DNA of 64,000 nt, taken from the NCBI RefSeq assembly GCF_013409505.1, contig NZ_JACCBN010000001.1:868001-932000 (forward strand), read 5' to 3'. Of the stretch, positions 51,775 to 60,259 are shown piece by piece. The stretch is from Actinomycetospora corticicola (GTDB lineage Bacteria; Actinomycetota; Actinomycetes; Mycobacteriales; Pseudonocardiaceae). The stretch's first letter is position 1, and each line of letters starts with the position of its first letter. The notes below the pieces were generated by a model that was not told the origin of the DNA, made no database searches, and worked only from the letters and a program-made list of their open reading frames with translations. The position numbers were made by a program, and so were the translations under genes.

Positions 51775-52293
51775 GTGAGCGTGCTCTCCGCCCCCCAGGT
51801 ACCGATGCTGTTCGTCGAGCTCGACGCGGTCCGCCGCACCGAGGCCGACCTGGGGCGGCCCTACCGGGGACCGCTCGACGTCGAGGTGCACCTGGACGCG
51901 GTGGAGCGGCTGCGGCTGTGGAAGGCCGGGGGTGGGCGGGCCGTCGGGTTCGCCCACCTGCCGGCCGTGGCGAGGGGCGAGCTCGCCGAGGACGTGGCGG
52001 TCCGCCTGCTCTGGACGATCCACGAGCGGGCGGGCAACCCGTTCGACACCCTCGTGCACTGCCCGCACGACCCCGACGCCGCGACGCCCGACCTCTCCCG
52101 CTGCTGGTGCCGGCCGCCCCTGCCCGGGCTGCTCATCGCCGGGCAGGAACAGGTCGCGCTGCGCCAGCGGGAGCGCTACCCGGTGTGGATGGCGCTCGTG
52201 GTGGCCGCGAGCGAGCCGGTGCGGGCGCTCGCGGAGGGGCTCGGGCTCGACGTCGTCGACGCCGCCGCGTGGCGGTGGGGCGCGGCCGGGTGA
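51775..52293 (+). CDS. Degenerate HAD-fold protein of the HisB-N/GmhB type
   Basis: The product is 172 residues. The stretch CPHDPDAATPDLSRCWCRPP (Cys96, His98, Cys110, Cys112) followed by LPGLL matches the zinc loop and motif CRKPxPGML of the histidinol-phosphate/heptose-bisphosphate phosphatases. But the catalytic DxDG near the N-terminus reads ELDAV (residues 15-19), replacing the nucleophile Asp by Glu, and the motif Lys is Pro. It is probably not a phosphatase. It follows the RutA-like gene by 13 bases. Similarity outside the zinc loop is weak. Confidence 0.6.
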   Translation: MSVLSAPQVPMLFVELDAVRRTEADLGRPYRGPLDVEVHLDAVERLRLWKAGGGRAVGFAHLPAVARGELAEDVAVRLLWTIHERAGNPFDTLVHCPHDPDAATPDLSRCWCRPPLPGLLIAGQEQVALRQRERYPVWMALVVAASEPVRALAEGLGLDVVDAAAWRWGAAG

Positions 52294-52414
52294 CCTTCGT
52301 CGGTCGTCCGTCCGATAGGCGCTGACCTGGGCGAATGACGCGGAACGTCCGGTGGCCGGGAGGTGGCGGACAGGTGTATGCCTGAGCTACACAACTTCTC
52401 TCGCGACACATGGG

Positions 52415-52804
52415 GTGAGTGTCTTGAGCGATCGTCCGATGTCCGAGCGCAAGCACGTCGTGCCGACGCCGCCGTCGCACTGCTGGGAGGTGCGCGGCTG
52501 GCAGCCGCCGCCCCCGCCGTCGGAGGACGACGCCGGCTGGCGCACCGTCGCGTTCTGCCCCTCCCACGACGACGCGGTGGTCATCGCCCACGCGCTGGTC
52601 GCGGGGAGCGGTCCCGACGGCGGGTCCGGGCTCGCCTCGGTGCCGGCCCGCCCCTTCGAGTACGTCGAGGTGTGGGGCCCCTCGGAGCAGGCGGGCGGCC
52701 GGTCGCACACCTGCGAGCGTTACCCGGAACCGGACCCGCAGGAGCGGCGGGCGATGTGGCTGCGCGCTGCATCCTCGCTCTACACCGACGGGCTCAGCGT
52801 CTGA
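52415..52804 (+). CDS. Hypothetical protein
   Basis: The product has 129 residues from GTG 52415 or 121 from ATG 52439. It is hydrophilic, with Pro-rich WQPPPPPSED near residue 30, WRTVAFCPSHDDAVVIAHAL near 43 and SHTCERYPEPDPQERR near 97. No family is recognised. Third-position GC is strong across the frame. The upstream 120 bp are less GC-rich (GCTACACAACTTCTCTC near 52386) and may hold the promoter. Confidence 0.6.
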   Translation: MSVLSDRPMSERKHVVPTPPSHCWEVRGWQPPPPPSEDDAGWRTVAFCPSHDDAVVIAHALVAGSGPDGGSGLASVPARPFEYVEVWGPSEQAGGRSHTCERYPEPDPQERRAMWLRAASSLYTDGLSV

Positions 52805-52870
52805 CAGGGGTGTCTGTTCTGTCCGGCCCCGTGCGCGCAAACGCGTACGCCGCCGTGACAGGATGGATGC

Positions 52871-53458
52871 ATGGGCACGGCGACGCGGGACGCGTTCTTC
52901 GAAGCCGCGCTCGGCCTGCTCGCCGCCGGGCACGACGACGGGTCCGCCCGCGACATCACGTCCCGCGCCGGGCTGAAGCTCGCGCCGCTGTGCCGGGCGG
53001 TGGGCGTGACGACGGGGTCGTTCTACCACCACTTCGACGGGTGGGACGGGTTCGTCGTGGCGCTGCTCGAGCACTGGGAGACCACCGAGACGGCCCGCCT
53101 GGTGGAGGCCGCCTCGCGGGAGGCCGACGCGGGTGAGCGGCTGGCGCTGCTCACCCACCTCGCCCTGACCTTCCCGCACGAGGCCGAGGCCGCGATCCGG
53201 GCGTGGGCGCACGTCGACGGGCGGGTCGCCCGGGTGCAGCGCCGCGTGGACGACGCCCGACGCCAGGTGGTGGCGGCCTGCGTGCGGGAGCTGCGGCCCG
53301 ACGACGGCGACGAGATCGCCGACCTCGCCGTCGATGCCCTGATCGGCTTCCAGTCGCGGCTGTGCCCGATGGACATCGAGGTGCTGCGCCGACGGTTCGC
53401 CCTCGTGCTGCGCCTCAGCGAGCTTCCGACCCCGGACGGGCTGGTCCCGCAGCGCTAG
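52871..53458 (+). CDS. TetR family regulator
   Basis: The product is 195 residues with an N-terminal helix-turn-helix (LKLAPLCRAVGVTTGSFYHH near residue 38) and a C-terminal ligand domain with typical RVARVQRRVDDARRQVVAA. It precedes the AtuA-like gene by 11 bases; its stop codon lies inside the likely -10 box of that gene. It is a good candidate regulator of the AtuA/CaiB-like genes. Confidence 0.82.
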   Translation: MGTATRDAFFEAALGLLAAGHDDGSARDITSRAGLKLAPLCRAVGVTTGSFYHHFDGWDGFVVALLEHWETTETARLVEAASREADAGERLALLTHLALTFPHEAEAAIRAWAHVDGRVARVQRRVDDARRQVVAACVRELRPDDGDEIADLAVDALIGFQSRLCPMDIEVLRRRFALVLRLSELPTPDGLVPQR

Positions 53459-53461
53459 GGT
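53456..53461 (+). promoter_or_regulatory. -10 box overlapping a stop codon
   Basis: TAGGGT lies 8 nt before the ATG at 53470, and its TAG is the stop codon of the TetR gene. The AtuA-like gene may thus have its own leaderless promoter in addition to read-through. Confidence 0.45.
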
Positions 53462-53469
53462 GATCACCC

Positions 53470-55203
53470 ATGGCGGCCGTTCGCATCGCTAACTGTGCCG
53501 GGTGGTTGTGGGATCGCTTCTCGGGGCTGCGCGACGCGCTCGCTGGCCCCGTCGACGTGGTCACGGGGGACTACCTCGCCGAGCCGACCCTGCGTCAGCT
53601 CGCCCTCGAGCGCCGCAAGGACCCCGCACTGGGCTATGCGCGCAGCTTCCTCGCGCAGTTCACCGACGCGGTGGACCTGCTCGTGGAGCGCGACGCGAGG
53701 CTCGTCGTGGACGCCGGAGGCCTGAACCCGGCCGGTCTCGCCGAGGAGTGCCGGCGCGTGCTCGCCGAGAAGGGCCACACGCTCGTCGTCGCGCACGTCG
53801 AGGGCGACGACGTCCTCGGCCGGCTCGACGAGTTCGGGTCGCTGCCCCATCTCGACGACGGGCGCCCGCTCGCCGACTGGGGCCACGACGCCGGCACCGC
53901 GAACGCCTACCTCGGCGGCTGGGGGATCACCGCGGCGCTGGAGGCCGGCGCCGACGTGGTCATCACCGGCCGCGTCACCGACGCCTCCCTGACGACGGGC
54001 GTGGCGGCGTGGTGGCACGGGTGGGGCCCGGAGGACTGGGACGCCCTGGCCGGGGCGGTCGCCGCGGCGCACGTCATCGAGTGCGGGCCGCAGGCGACCG
54101 GCGGGAACTTCTCGGGGTTCACCGAGGTCCCGCGCGTCGACGACCTCGGCTACCCGATCGCCGAGATCGCCGCCGACGGCACGGCCGTGATCACCAAGCA
54201 CGACGTCGCGGGCGGCACGGTCACCCCGGACACCGTCACCGCGCAGCTGCTCTACGAGATCCAGGGGCCGATCTACCTCAACCCCGACGTCACGGTCGAC
54301 CTCGCCGACGTCACGGTGACGCAGGAGGGGCCGGACCGGGTGGTGCTCGCCGGCGTCCGCGGCACCCCGCCGAGCCCGACGACGAAGCTCGCGATCACCG
54401 CGCCGGGCGGGTTCGAGTCCAGCGTCTCCTTCTACGCGACGGGGCTCGACCTCGAGGCCAAGGCCGCGCTCCTGCGCACCCACGTCGACCGGATCACCGC
54501 CGATCTGGACCTCTCGCTGCTGCGCGTCGACCGCATCGGCACGCCCGTCGAGGACCCGCGCGACCAGTGGGAGGCCGCGCAGCAGATCCTCGTGACCGCG
54601 CAGGCGCAGGACCGCTCCCAGGTCGGCGCCGAACGCTTCATCGCCCCGCTGACCGGCCTGTTCCTGCCCGGCTACCCGGGGCTCTACGTCAACCCGCTCC
54701 GGGTGGCGAACCCCGTCGTCGAGTACTGGCCGACGCTCGTGCCCACCGAGGCGCTGCACCACGAGGTGGTCCTCGCGGACGGCAGCCGCATCCCGGTCAA
54801 GGACACCCCGGTCCGCGCGGAGTTCCGCGGGCAGCCGCCGTCGGTGCCTGCTCTCTCCGGCGAGTTCACGACGACGAGGCGCGCGCCGCTCGGGCTCGTC
54901 GCGCACGGGCGGTGCGGGGACAAGGGCGGGAACTCGAACGTCGGGTTCTGGCCCCGGGGCACCTCGGACGCGGCGTGGGCGTGGCTGCGCGCCGCGATCT
55001 CGACCGACTGGGTCGCCGAGGTGTATCCGGGAGTCGAGATCGAGCGCCACGAGTTCCCCGGACTGCGCGCCGTGCACCTCGTGATCCACGGGATCCTCGG
55101 CAAGGGCGCGTCGTCCAACGGGCGGCCGGACATCGCGGGTAAGGCCGTCGCGGAGTTCCTCCGTGCCCGGTACGTCGACATCCCCGAGGAGCTGCTGTCG
55201 TGA
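53470..55203 (+). CDS. AtuA-like (DUF1446) acyclic terpene utilisation protein
   Basis: The product is 577 residues of the AtuA family, needed for citronellol/geraniol catabolism in Pseudomonas, where its biochemical role is unsettled. Residues 1-450 form the DUF1446 core (NCAGWLWDRFSGLRDAL, VVTGDYLAEPTLRQLALER, HDAGTANAYLGGWGI, ITGRVTDASLTTG, ECGPQATGGNFSGF). Residues 470-577 form a second AtuA-C-like domain (VAHGRCGDKGGNSNVGFWPR). Geranyl-CoA carboxylase genes are not seen; the next gene encodes a CoA transferase. The substrate may be a terpene acid or a branched acid. Confidence 0.86.
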   Translation: MAAVRIANCAGWLWDRFSGLRDALAGPVDVVTGDYLAEPTLRQLALERRKDPALGYARSFLAQFTDAVDLLVERDARLVVDAGGLNPAGLAEECRRVLAEKGHTLVVAHVEGDDVLGRLDEFGSLPHLDDGRPLADWGHDAGTANAYLGGWGITAALEAGADVVITGRVTDASLTTGVAAWWHGWGPEDWDALAGAVAAAHVIECGPQATGGNFSGFTEVPRVDDLGYPIAEIAADGTAVITKHDVAGGTVTPDTVTAQLLYEIQGPIYLNPDVTVDLADVTVTQEGPDRVVLAGVRGTPPSPTTKLAITAPGGFESSVSFYATGLDLEAKAALLRTHVDRITADLDLSLLRVDRIGTPVEDPRDQWEAAQQILVTAQAQDRSQVGAERFIAPLTGLFLPGYPGLYVNPLRVANPVVEYWPTLVPTEALHHEVVLADGSRIPVKDTPVRAEFRGQPPSVPALSGEFTTTRRAPLGLVAHGRCGDKGGNSNVGFWPRGTSDAAWAWLRAAISTDWVAEVYPGVEIERHEFPGLRAVHLVIHGILGKGASSNGRPDIAGKAVAEFLRARYVDIPEELLS

Positions 55204-55264
55204 GGGGAAGATTCGAGCGCTCTTGTAACACGAGGGTTCCCCTCGCGCAGGACGGGGGAGTGGC

Positions 55265-56758
55265 GTGAGCGGGCTGACGGAGCGGTTGCAGCAGGCGTGG
55301 AACGAGCCGGTCGCGGCCGAGGAGCCGTTCGACCTGGTCGGCGAGCTGGACGCGGTGCTCGGCGGGGTCGGGCTCTCGGCCGCCGACGCGGGCGGGACGG
55401 TCACGACGACGGGTGCGGACCCCGTGGTGCCCTCGCCGATGCGGATCGGGGGCGCCGCGACGATCGGGCTGCTGGCGAAATCGGTGGCGGCCGCGGCGGT
55501 GCACCGGTGGCGCGGCGGGCCCGGGCAGGACGTGCACGTCGACCTGCGCCGCGCGCCGCACCGGCTCTGCCCGTTCTACGACCGGCGCTGGGAGCGGCTG
55601 GGCCGGTACCCCGTCGGGTCGTCGCTGGAGCGCGGCAACGCGATGGCGTTCTCGTTCTTCCGGTGCGCCGACGACCGGTGGGTGATGCCGCAGAACATGT
55701 ACCCGGGCCTGCGGGAACGGGCCCAGGAGCTGCTCGGCGTCCCGCTGACGAAGGACCGGGTGCGCGACGCGATCGCTCGGTGGACCGCGCCCGAGCTGGA
55801 GGCCGCGGCGGCCGAGGCGGGCGTCGTCATGCCGATGCTCCGCACGGTCCCGGAGTTCCTGGCCTCCGAGCAGTACCCGCACCTGGCCGACCTGCCGCTC
55901 ATCGAGCTGACGAAGGTGGGGGAGGCGGATCCGCAGCCGCTGCCCGTCGTCGGGAAGCAGCCCTTCGAGGGCCTGCGTGCGCTGGGGATGGGGCATGTGA
56001 TCGCGGGCGCCGGGTTCGGGCGGTCGTTCGCGCTGCACGGCGCCGACGTGCTCAACCTGTGGCGACCGGGCGAGGGGGAGCACGAGTCGACGTACGCGTC
56101 GGCGAACGTCGGGATGCGGTCGGCGTGGCTGGACCCGCGGGCCGACCGGGCGGAGCTGACCCGGCTGCTCGGCGGCGCCGACGTGTTCTTCCACAACCGC
56201 CGCCAGCAGTTCCTCGGCGAGATCGGGTTGACGCCCGAGGAGGCGTGCGAAGAGCGGCCGGGCCTGATCTACGTGTCGGTGTCGCTGCACGGGCTGACCG
56301 GACCGTGGGCGGGGCGGCCCGGGTTCGACCAGTCCGCGGGGTCGGTGACCGGGATGATGCTGCTGGAGGGCTCGACCGACCGGCCACGGCTCCCGCCGAT
56401 CATGGTGGTCAACGACTACATCGTCCCGTGGCTCGCGCAGGCCGGGGTCGCCGCGGCCCTGCGGCGCCGGGCCGAGGAGGGCGGGTCGTGGCACGTGCAC
56501 GTCTCGCTGACCCGGGTCGCGCTGTGGATCCTGTCGCTGGGCATCTTCGAGAAGGAATGGGCCCACGGCGTGGCCGGGACGGCCGGTGAGCACGAGTACC
56601 TGGACCCGGAGACGTTCACGGCCGCCACGCCGGTGGGCGCCTACCAGGGCGTCACCGACCAGGTCGACATGTCGGCGACGCCCGGCGCCTACGACCCCGT
56701 GCTCGACGCGCGGGGGTCGGCGCCGTTGCGCTGGCGGCCGGACGCTCAGAGCTCGTAG
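55265..56758 (+). CDS. CaiB/BaiF family CoA transferase
   Basis: The product is 497 residues of class III CoA-transferase, with ADVFFHNRRQQFLGEIGLT near residue 305 and GLIYVSVSLHGLTGPWAGRPG near 335. The fold region RALGMGHVIAGAGFGRSFAL is near 238. The usual Asp nucleophile motif is not clear, so activity is less certain than family. The start is GTG 55265. A possible regulatory hairpin, GAGGGGAA/TTCCCCTC, lies at 55202-55244 between it and the AtuA-like gene. The 3' end overlaps the convergent phosphatase gene by 13 bases. Confidence 0.8.
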   Translation: MSGLTERLQQAWNEPVAAEEPFDLVGELDAVLGGVGLSAADAGGTVTTTGADPVVPSPMRIGGAATIGLLAKSVAAAAVHRWRGGPGQDVHVDLRRAPHRLCPFYDRRWERLGRYPVGSSLERGNAMAFSFFRCADDRWVMPQNMYPGLRERAQELLGVPLTKDRVRDAIARWTAPELEAAAAEAGVVMPMLRTVPEFLASEQYPHLADLPLIELTKVGEADPQPLPVVGKQPFEGLRALGMGHVIAGAGFGRSFALHGADVLNLWRPGEGEHESTYASANVGMRSAWLDPRADRAELTRLLGGADVFFHNRRQQFLGEIGLTPEEACEERPGLIYVSVSLHGLTGPWAGRPGFDQSAGSVTGMMLLEGSTDRPRLPPIMVVNDYIVPWLAQAGVAAALRRRAEEGGSWHVHVSLTRVALWILSLGIFEKEWAHGVAGTAGEHEYLDPETFTAATPVGAYQGVTDQVDMSATPGAYDPVLDARGSAPLRWRPDAQSS

Positions 56759-57201
56759 AGCATCTCCTGGAACTCGGGGTTGTTCAGCGCCCCGGGCCGG
56801 GCCTCGCGCACGGCGGCGATCGCGTCGTCCGCCGTCCAGCCCTCCCGGATCAGCGATGCCGCCGAGAGCAGCCCCGACCGGTTCATCCCCGCCGCGCAGT
56901 GCACGAGCACCTTCTTGCCCGAGGCCCGCATGGAGCGGACCAGGTCGGCGAGCGCGACGAGGGTGTCGTGGTCGGGCTTCGGGCCGTCCTCGATCAGCCA
57001 GTGCACGTAGAACTCGACGTCCTGCAGCGGCGCCTCCTCGCCCGAGAGGTCGAACACGGCGTCCCAGTCCTCGCCGGGGCTGGGGTGGCCGGACTGCCAG
57101 AGCCCGGGGGCGACCTCGTCGGCGGGCCAGGCCGGGGTCTCGTCGGTGCGGTCGTCGCGGAGGTGGGCGGGGACGTAACCCTCGAGTGGATCAGTGCTCA
57201 C
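56746..57201 (-). CDS. Dual-specificity/tyrosine phosphatase-like protein
   Basis: The product is 151 residues with the PTP loop VLVHCAAGMNRSGLLSA near residue 110 (Cys and Arg of CxxxxxR) and a general-acid region LIEDGPKPDHDTL near 82. The length suits a single-domain dual-specificity phosphatase. The GTG at 57201 is the only sensible start. Neighbours are a CoA transferase and an ABC exporter with no obvious link; the target is unknown. Confidence 0.82.
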   Translation of the reverse strand: MSTDPLEGYVPAHLRDDRTDETPAWPADEVAPGLWQSGHPSPGEDWDAVFDLSGEEAPLQDVEFYVHWLIEDGPKPDHDTLVALADLVRSMRASGKKVLVHCAAGMNRSGLLSAASLIREGWTADDAIAAVREARPGALNNPEFQEMLYEL

Positions 57202-57260
57202 GAGACCCTGTACCCGGCCGGGGTGGGTCCACGAGCGTCCGATCCGGGGGTGTCGCCATG

Positions 57261-59801
57261 TCAGCGCGGGGAGGAGGTCTCCGCGTCGGGTCGGCGATGG
57301 GCGGAACGGCCCGCCGGGGCGCCGCTGACGAGATCGGCCACCGTCCGTCGCCGCGGCGAGGACGTCCCGTCGTGCCGGGAGGATCCCGAGGACGGATGCG
57401 GCCGGCTCGCCGGGGCCGGTCCCGACGACGGGTGCGGGCGGCTCGCCGGGGTGGGTCCCGACGCCGGGTCGCGCGGGCCGGGGACCGGCATCGCCGTCGG
57501 GGTGTAGCGGGGGCCGCTCGTCGTCGCCGGGACCGCATGGGCCGGTGCCGGTGCCGGTGCGGGACGGCCCGGCGGGGCGGCAGGGGAGGGGGCCGGGGCT
57601 GCCGAGGGCGCGGATCCGACGATGCCGGGTTTCCTGTCCCTGGGTGCACGCAGTGACGCATTGCTCGCACCGGGGTGCAGGGCCGTCGGGCGGGTGAGCG
57701 CGGCGTCGGCCGCGGCGAGCGCGAGCAGGCGGAGCGGGTTGGTCACGGCGTCGGGCACGAGCGCGGGCACCGGGCCGCGGCGGCGGGGTGGCGGCACCGG
57801 CCGGGGCGTCGGCGCCGGGGTCGGGGCGGGCGTCGGTCGCAGGGCCCCGCGTCGCGGCGACCCGGACGCGGCGGCGGCGAGCACGGCGGCAGGGACGCGG
57901 CTCGTGCGCGGCTCGAGGTCGTCGTCGGACCCGGCGTCGGACCCGTCGTCGGGACGGTGGCCCTGCTGCGCCGCCCAGAGGTCGGCGTAGACACCCCGGC
58001 GCGTGAGGAGGTCGGCGTGCCGGCCCTGCTGGACCACCCGGCCCTCGTCGAGGACGACCACGAGGTCCGCGTCGCGGGCGGGCGTGAGGTCGTGGCTGAC
58101 GACGATCGTGGTGCGCCCGCCGGACAGGCGGCGCAGGGGGTCGAGGACGGCCCGGGCGGTCGGGGCGTCGAGGCCGGTGGTCGGCTCGTCGAGGACGAGG
58201 ATCGGGGAGGTGCGCAGCAGCGCCCGGGCGATCGCGAGACGCTGGCGCTGCCCGCCGGAGAGCGAGGCGCCGTCCTCCCCGACGACGGTGTCGAAGCCGT
58301 CGGGGAGCTCCCGGATGAAGTCCAGCGCGCCCGCGTCGCGGGCGGCCGCCTCGATCTCGTCGTCGGAGGCGTCGGGCCGGGCGTAGGCGATGTTCTCCCG
58401 CACGGTCAGGTCGAACAGCATCGGCTTCTGCGGCAGGAGGGTCACCGCGGCGCGGACGGACGAGATCGTGCGGTCCCGCACGTCGACGCCGTCGAGCAGG
58501 ATCGCGCCGGACTGCACGTCGACGAAGCGCAGCAGCATGCGCGTCAGCGTCGACTTGCCCGCGCCGCTCGGCCCGGTGACCAGCACGAACTGCCCGGGCC
58601 GGACCTCGAGCGAGACGCCGTCGAGGCCGGCGGACTCCGTGCCGGGGTAGACGTAGCGCACGTCGCGGAGCTCGACGCGGCCGTGGGCGACGGGGGAGTC
58701 GGCGGCCCCGGGGGCGTCGCGCACCTCGGGCTCGGCGTCGAGGATCTCGAGGAGGCGCTCGCAGGAGGCGGACGCCGAGGTGACGGTCAGGTGCAGCGAC
58801 CCGAGCTGGGACAGCGGCGGGTAGAGGTAGCCGAGGTAGGCGGCGAACCCGAACAGGCCGCCGACGGTCAGCTCGCCGGAGGCGATGAAGGCCGCGCCCG
58901 CGATCAGGACGGCGAGCAGGGCGCCGCTCTGGATGATCGTCGTGATCGGCCCGTAGATCATCTGCAGTCGGCTCTCCCGGGCGCGGGCGCGCCACCAGAC
59001 CGTGCCGTGGTGGTCCAGGCGCGCGCTCTCGACGTGCTCGGTGCCGTAGGACTGCACGATCGGGAGGTTCTGCAGGGACTGCTGGATGCTGGTGCCGACC
59101 TCGCCCGCCGCCGCCCGCTCGACGCGGGCCGCGGTGCGGGTGAAGCGCCCCGTGATGCGGCTGGTGACCCACATCAGCGGCGCCAGCGCGACCACGATGA
59201 CGGCGAGCTGCCAGCGGACGAGCACCGCGGCGGAGGCGTACGCGATCGCGGTGCCGACCGCGATGATCGTCGTGACGATGCCCGAGGACGCGAGGCCCTC
59301 GACGCCGTCGATGTCGGTGGAGAGCCGGGAGATCAGGTCGCCGGTCGGGTGCGCGGAGAAGAAGGACGGCCCGAGGCGCTGCAGGTGCGCGAAGACGTCG
59401 TGGCGCAGGCGGAAGACGAAGCGTTCGGCCGCGCCCACCATGAGCGAGCCGCCGAGGACCGAGAGCAGGCCGCCGACCGCAGTCAGCACCATCCACTCGA
59501 CCGCCGAGGGCCACACCGCGTCCATCGAGCGGGCCACGGTGGCGCCGTCCACGATGCGCGCGAACATCGTGACGACGTAGGTGTCGCAGGCGGTGGCGAG
59601 GGCCATGAGCAGGAACGCGGCCATCAGCTTCGAGCGGTCACCGGTGGTGTAGCGCCAGAACCGGCGGACGATCGCGCGCAGGGTGAGGGCGGGCGCGTCC
59701 TCGCGTGCGGCTGCGGGCCCGTCCCCGGGCACACCGTCGACCGCCGCGTCGGCGCCCCCGACGCCGTCGTGCGCGGTCCCTGCCGTCGAGTGCGCGCCCA
59801 C
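57261..59801 (-). CDS. ABC exporter (TMD-NBD) with long Pro/Ala-rich tail
   Basis: The product has 846 residues. Residues 30-330 hold six membrane helices of the type I exporter fold; residues 350-590 hold the nucleotide-binding domain, with Walker A VTGPSGAGKST, signature SLSGGQRQRLAIARALL and Walker B ILVLDEPTTGLD. The remaining 240 residues are rich in Pro, Ala, Ser and Arg (APTPAPTPRPVPPPRRRGP and repeated SGPAPASRPHPSSG) and look disordered. Two TCCCGACGNCGGGT motifs lie 23 bp apart in the DNA encoding the tail, and a third lies nearby. GTG 59801 is preceded by GGGAG; TTG 59825 is an alternative. It may act as a homodimer or with an unlinked half-transporter. Confidence 0.83.
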   Translation of the reverse strand: MGAHSTAGTAHDGVGGADAAVDGVPGDGPAAAREDAPALTLRAIVRRFWRYTTGDRSKLMAAFLLMALATACDTYVVTMFARIVDGATVARSMDAVWPSAVEWMVLTAVGGLLSVLGGSLMVGAAERFVFRLRHDVFAHLQRLGPSFFSAHPTGDLISRLSTDIDGVEGLASSGIVTTIIAVGTAIAYASAAVLVRWQLAVIVVALAPLMWVTSRITGRFTRTAARVERAAAGEVGTSIQQSLQNLPIVQSYGTEHVESARLDHHGTVWWRARARESRLQMIYGPITTIIQSGALLAVLIAGAAFIASGELTVGGLFGFAAYLGYLYPPLSQLGSLHLTVTSASASCERLLEILDAEPEVRDAPGAADSPVAHGRVELRDVRYVYPGTESAGLDGVSLEVRPGQFVLVTGPSGAGKSTLTRMLLRFVDVQSGAILLDGVDVRDRTISSVRAAVTLLPQKPMLFDLTVRENIAYARPDASDDEIEAAARDAGALDFIRELPDGFDTVVGEDGASLSGGQRQRLAIARALLRTSPILVLDEPTTGLDAPTARAVLDPLRRLSGGRTTIVVSHDLTPARDADLVVVLDEGRVVQQGRHADLLTRRGVYADLWAAQQGHRPDDGSDAGSDDDLEPRTSRVPAAVLAAAASGSPRRGALRPTPAPTPAPTPRPVPPPRRRGPVPALVPDAVTNPLRLLALAAADAALTRPTALHPGASNASLRAPRDRKPGIVGSAPSAAPAPSPAAPPGRPAPAPAPAHAVPATTSGPRYTPTAMPVPGPRDPASGPTPASRPHPSSGPAPASRPHPSSGSSRHDGTSSPRRRTVADLVSGAPAGRSAHRRPDAETSSPR

Positions 59802-59874
59802 CGTCTCCCTCGTCCGTAGCCACAACCGGCCGACGACCCGTGGGAGGGGCCGCCGGCCGGAAGGTCATGGTGCG

Positions 59875-59896
59875 CCCGGCCCGTCACCGGGCCGGG
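59875..59896. terminator. 9-bp GC hairpin
   Basis: CCCGGCCCG and CGGGCCGGG pair exactly around a 4-nt loop, 15 bases after the stop codon of the His/Cys-rich peptide gene on the minus strand. It is a likely terminator for that gene. Confidence 0.7.
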
Positions 59897-59911
59897 ACGC
59901 CGACGACCTGA

Positions 59912-60055
59912 TCAGTCGTCGCAGCAGTGCTTCGGCTTGCACTCACGCTTCGGCTCGCAGTGCTGCGGCGGCTTGCACTCGTGGCAGCCACAGCCGCGGT
60001 GGTGGTGGTGGCGGTGCCGCGGGGGAGCGCAACCGTCGAGCAGGAAGAAACCCAT
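59912..60055 (-). CDS. 47-residue His/Cys-rich metal-binding peptide
   Basis: The product starts MGFFLLDGCAPPRHRHHHH and contains 8 Cys (9, 22, 24, 27, 33, 39, 44, 45) and 8 His (14, 16-19, 25, 32, 43) in 47 residues. This suggests a metallothionein-like or metal-chaperone role. GAGAGG lies 7 nt before the ATG, and a GC hairpin follows the stop, so it is a complete small transcription unit. Upstream of it (60056-60259) the DNA is less GC-rich and holds no other gene. I know no named family. Confidence 0.65.
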   Translation of the reverse strand: MGFFLLDGCAPPRHRHHHHRGCGCHECKPPQHCEPKRECKPKHCCDD

Positions 60056-60259
60056 GATCGATCCTCTCGGGGGAAGGAACCATCGCCTCGCCGGTCGGTG
60101 AGGCCTGGTCACGATCGGATCACGACATAAGAATCGGCTGTGAGCGAGCTGTCCCCCGATCGAGTGATACGCACATGTCTGTGAATGCATCAATCAGTTG
60201 GTCAAAGAAGGGCACCGAGAACCAAGGACCGGTCAAGGCGCGGCCTTCTCAGAATCCAC

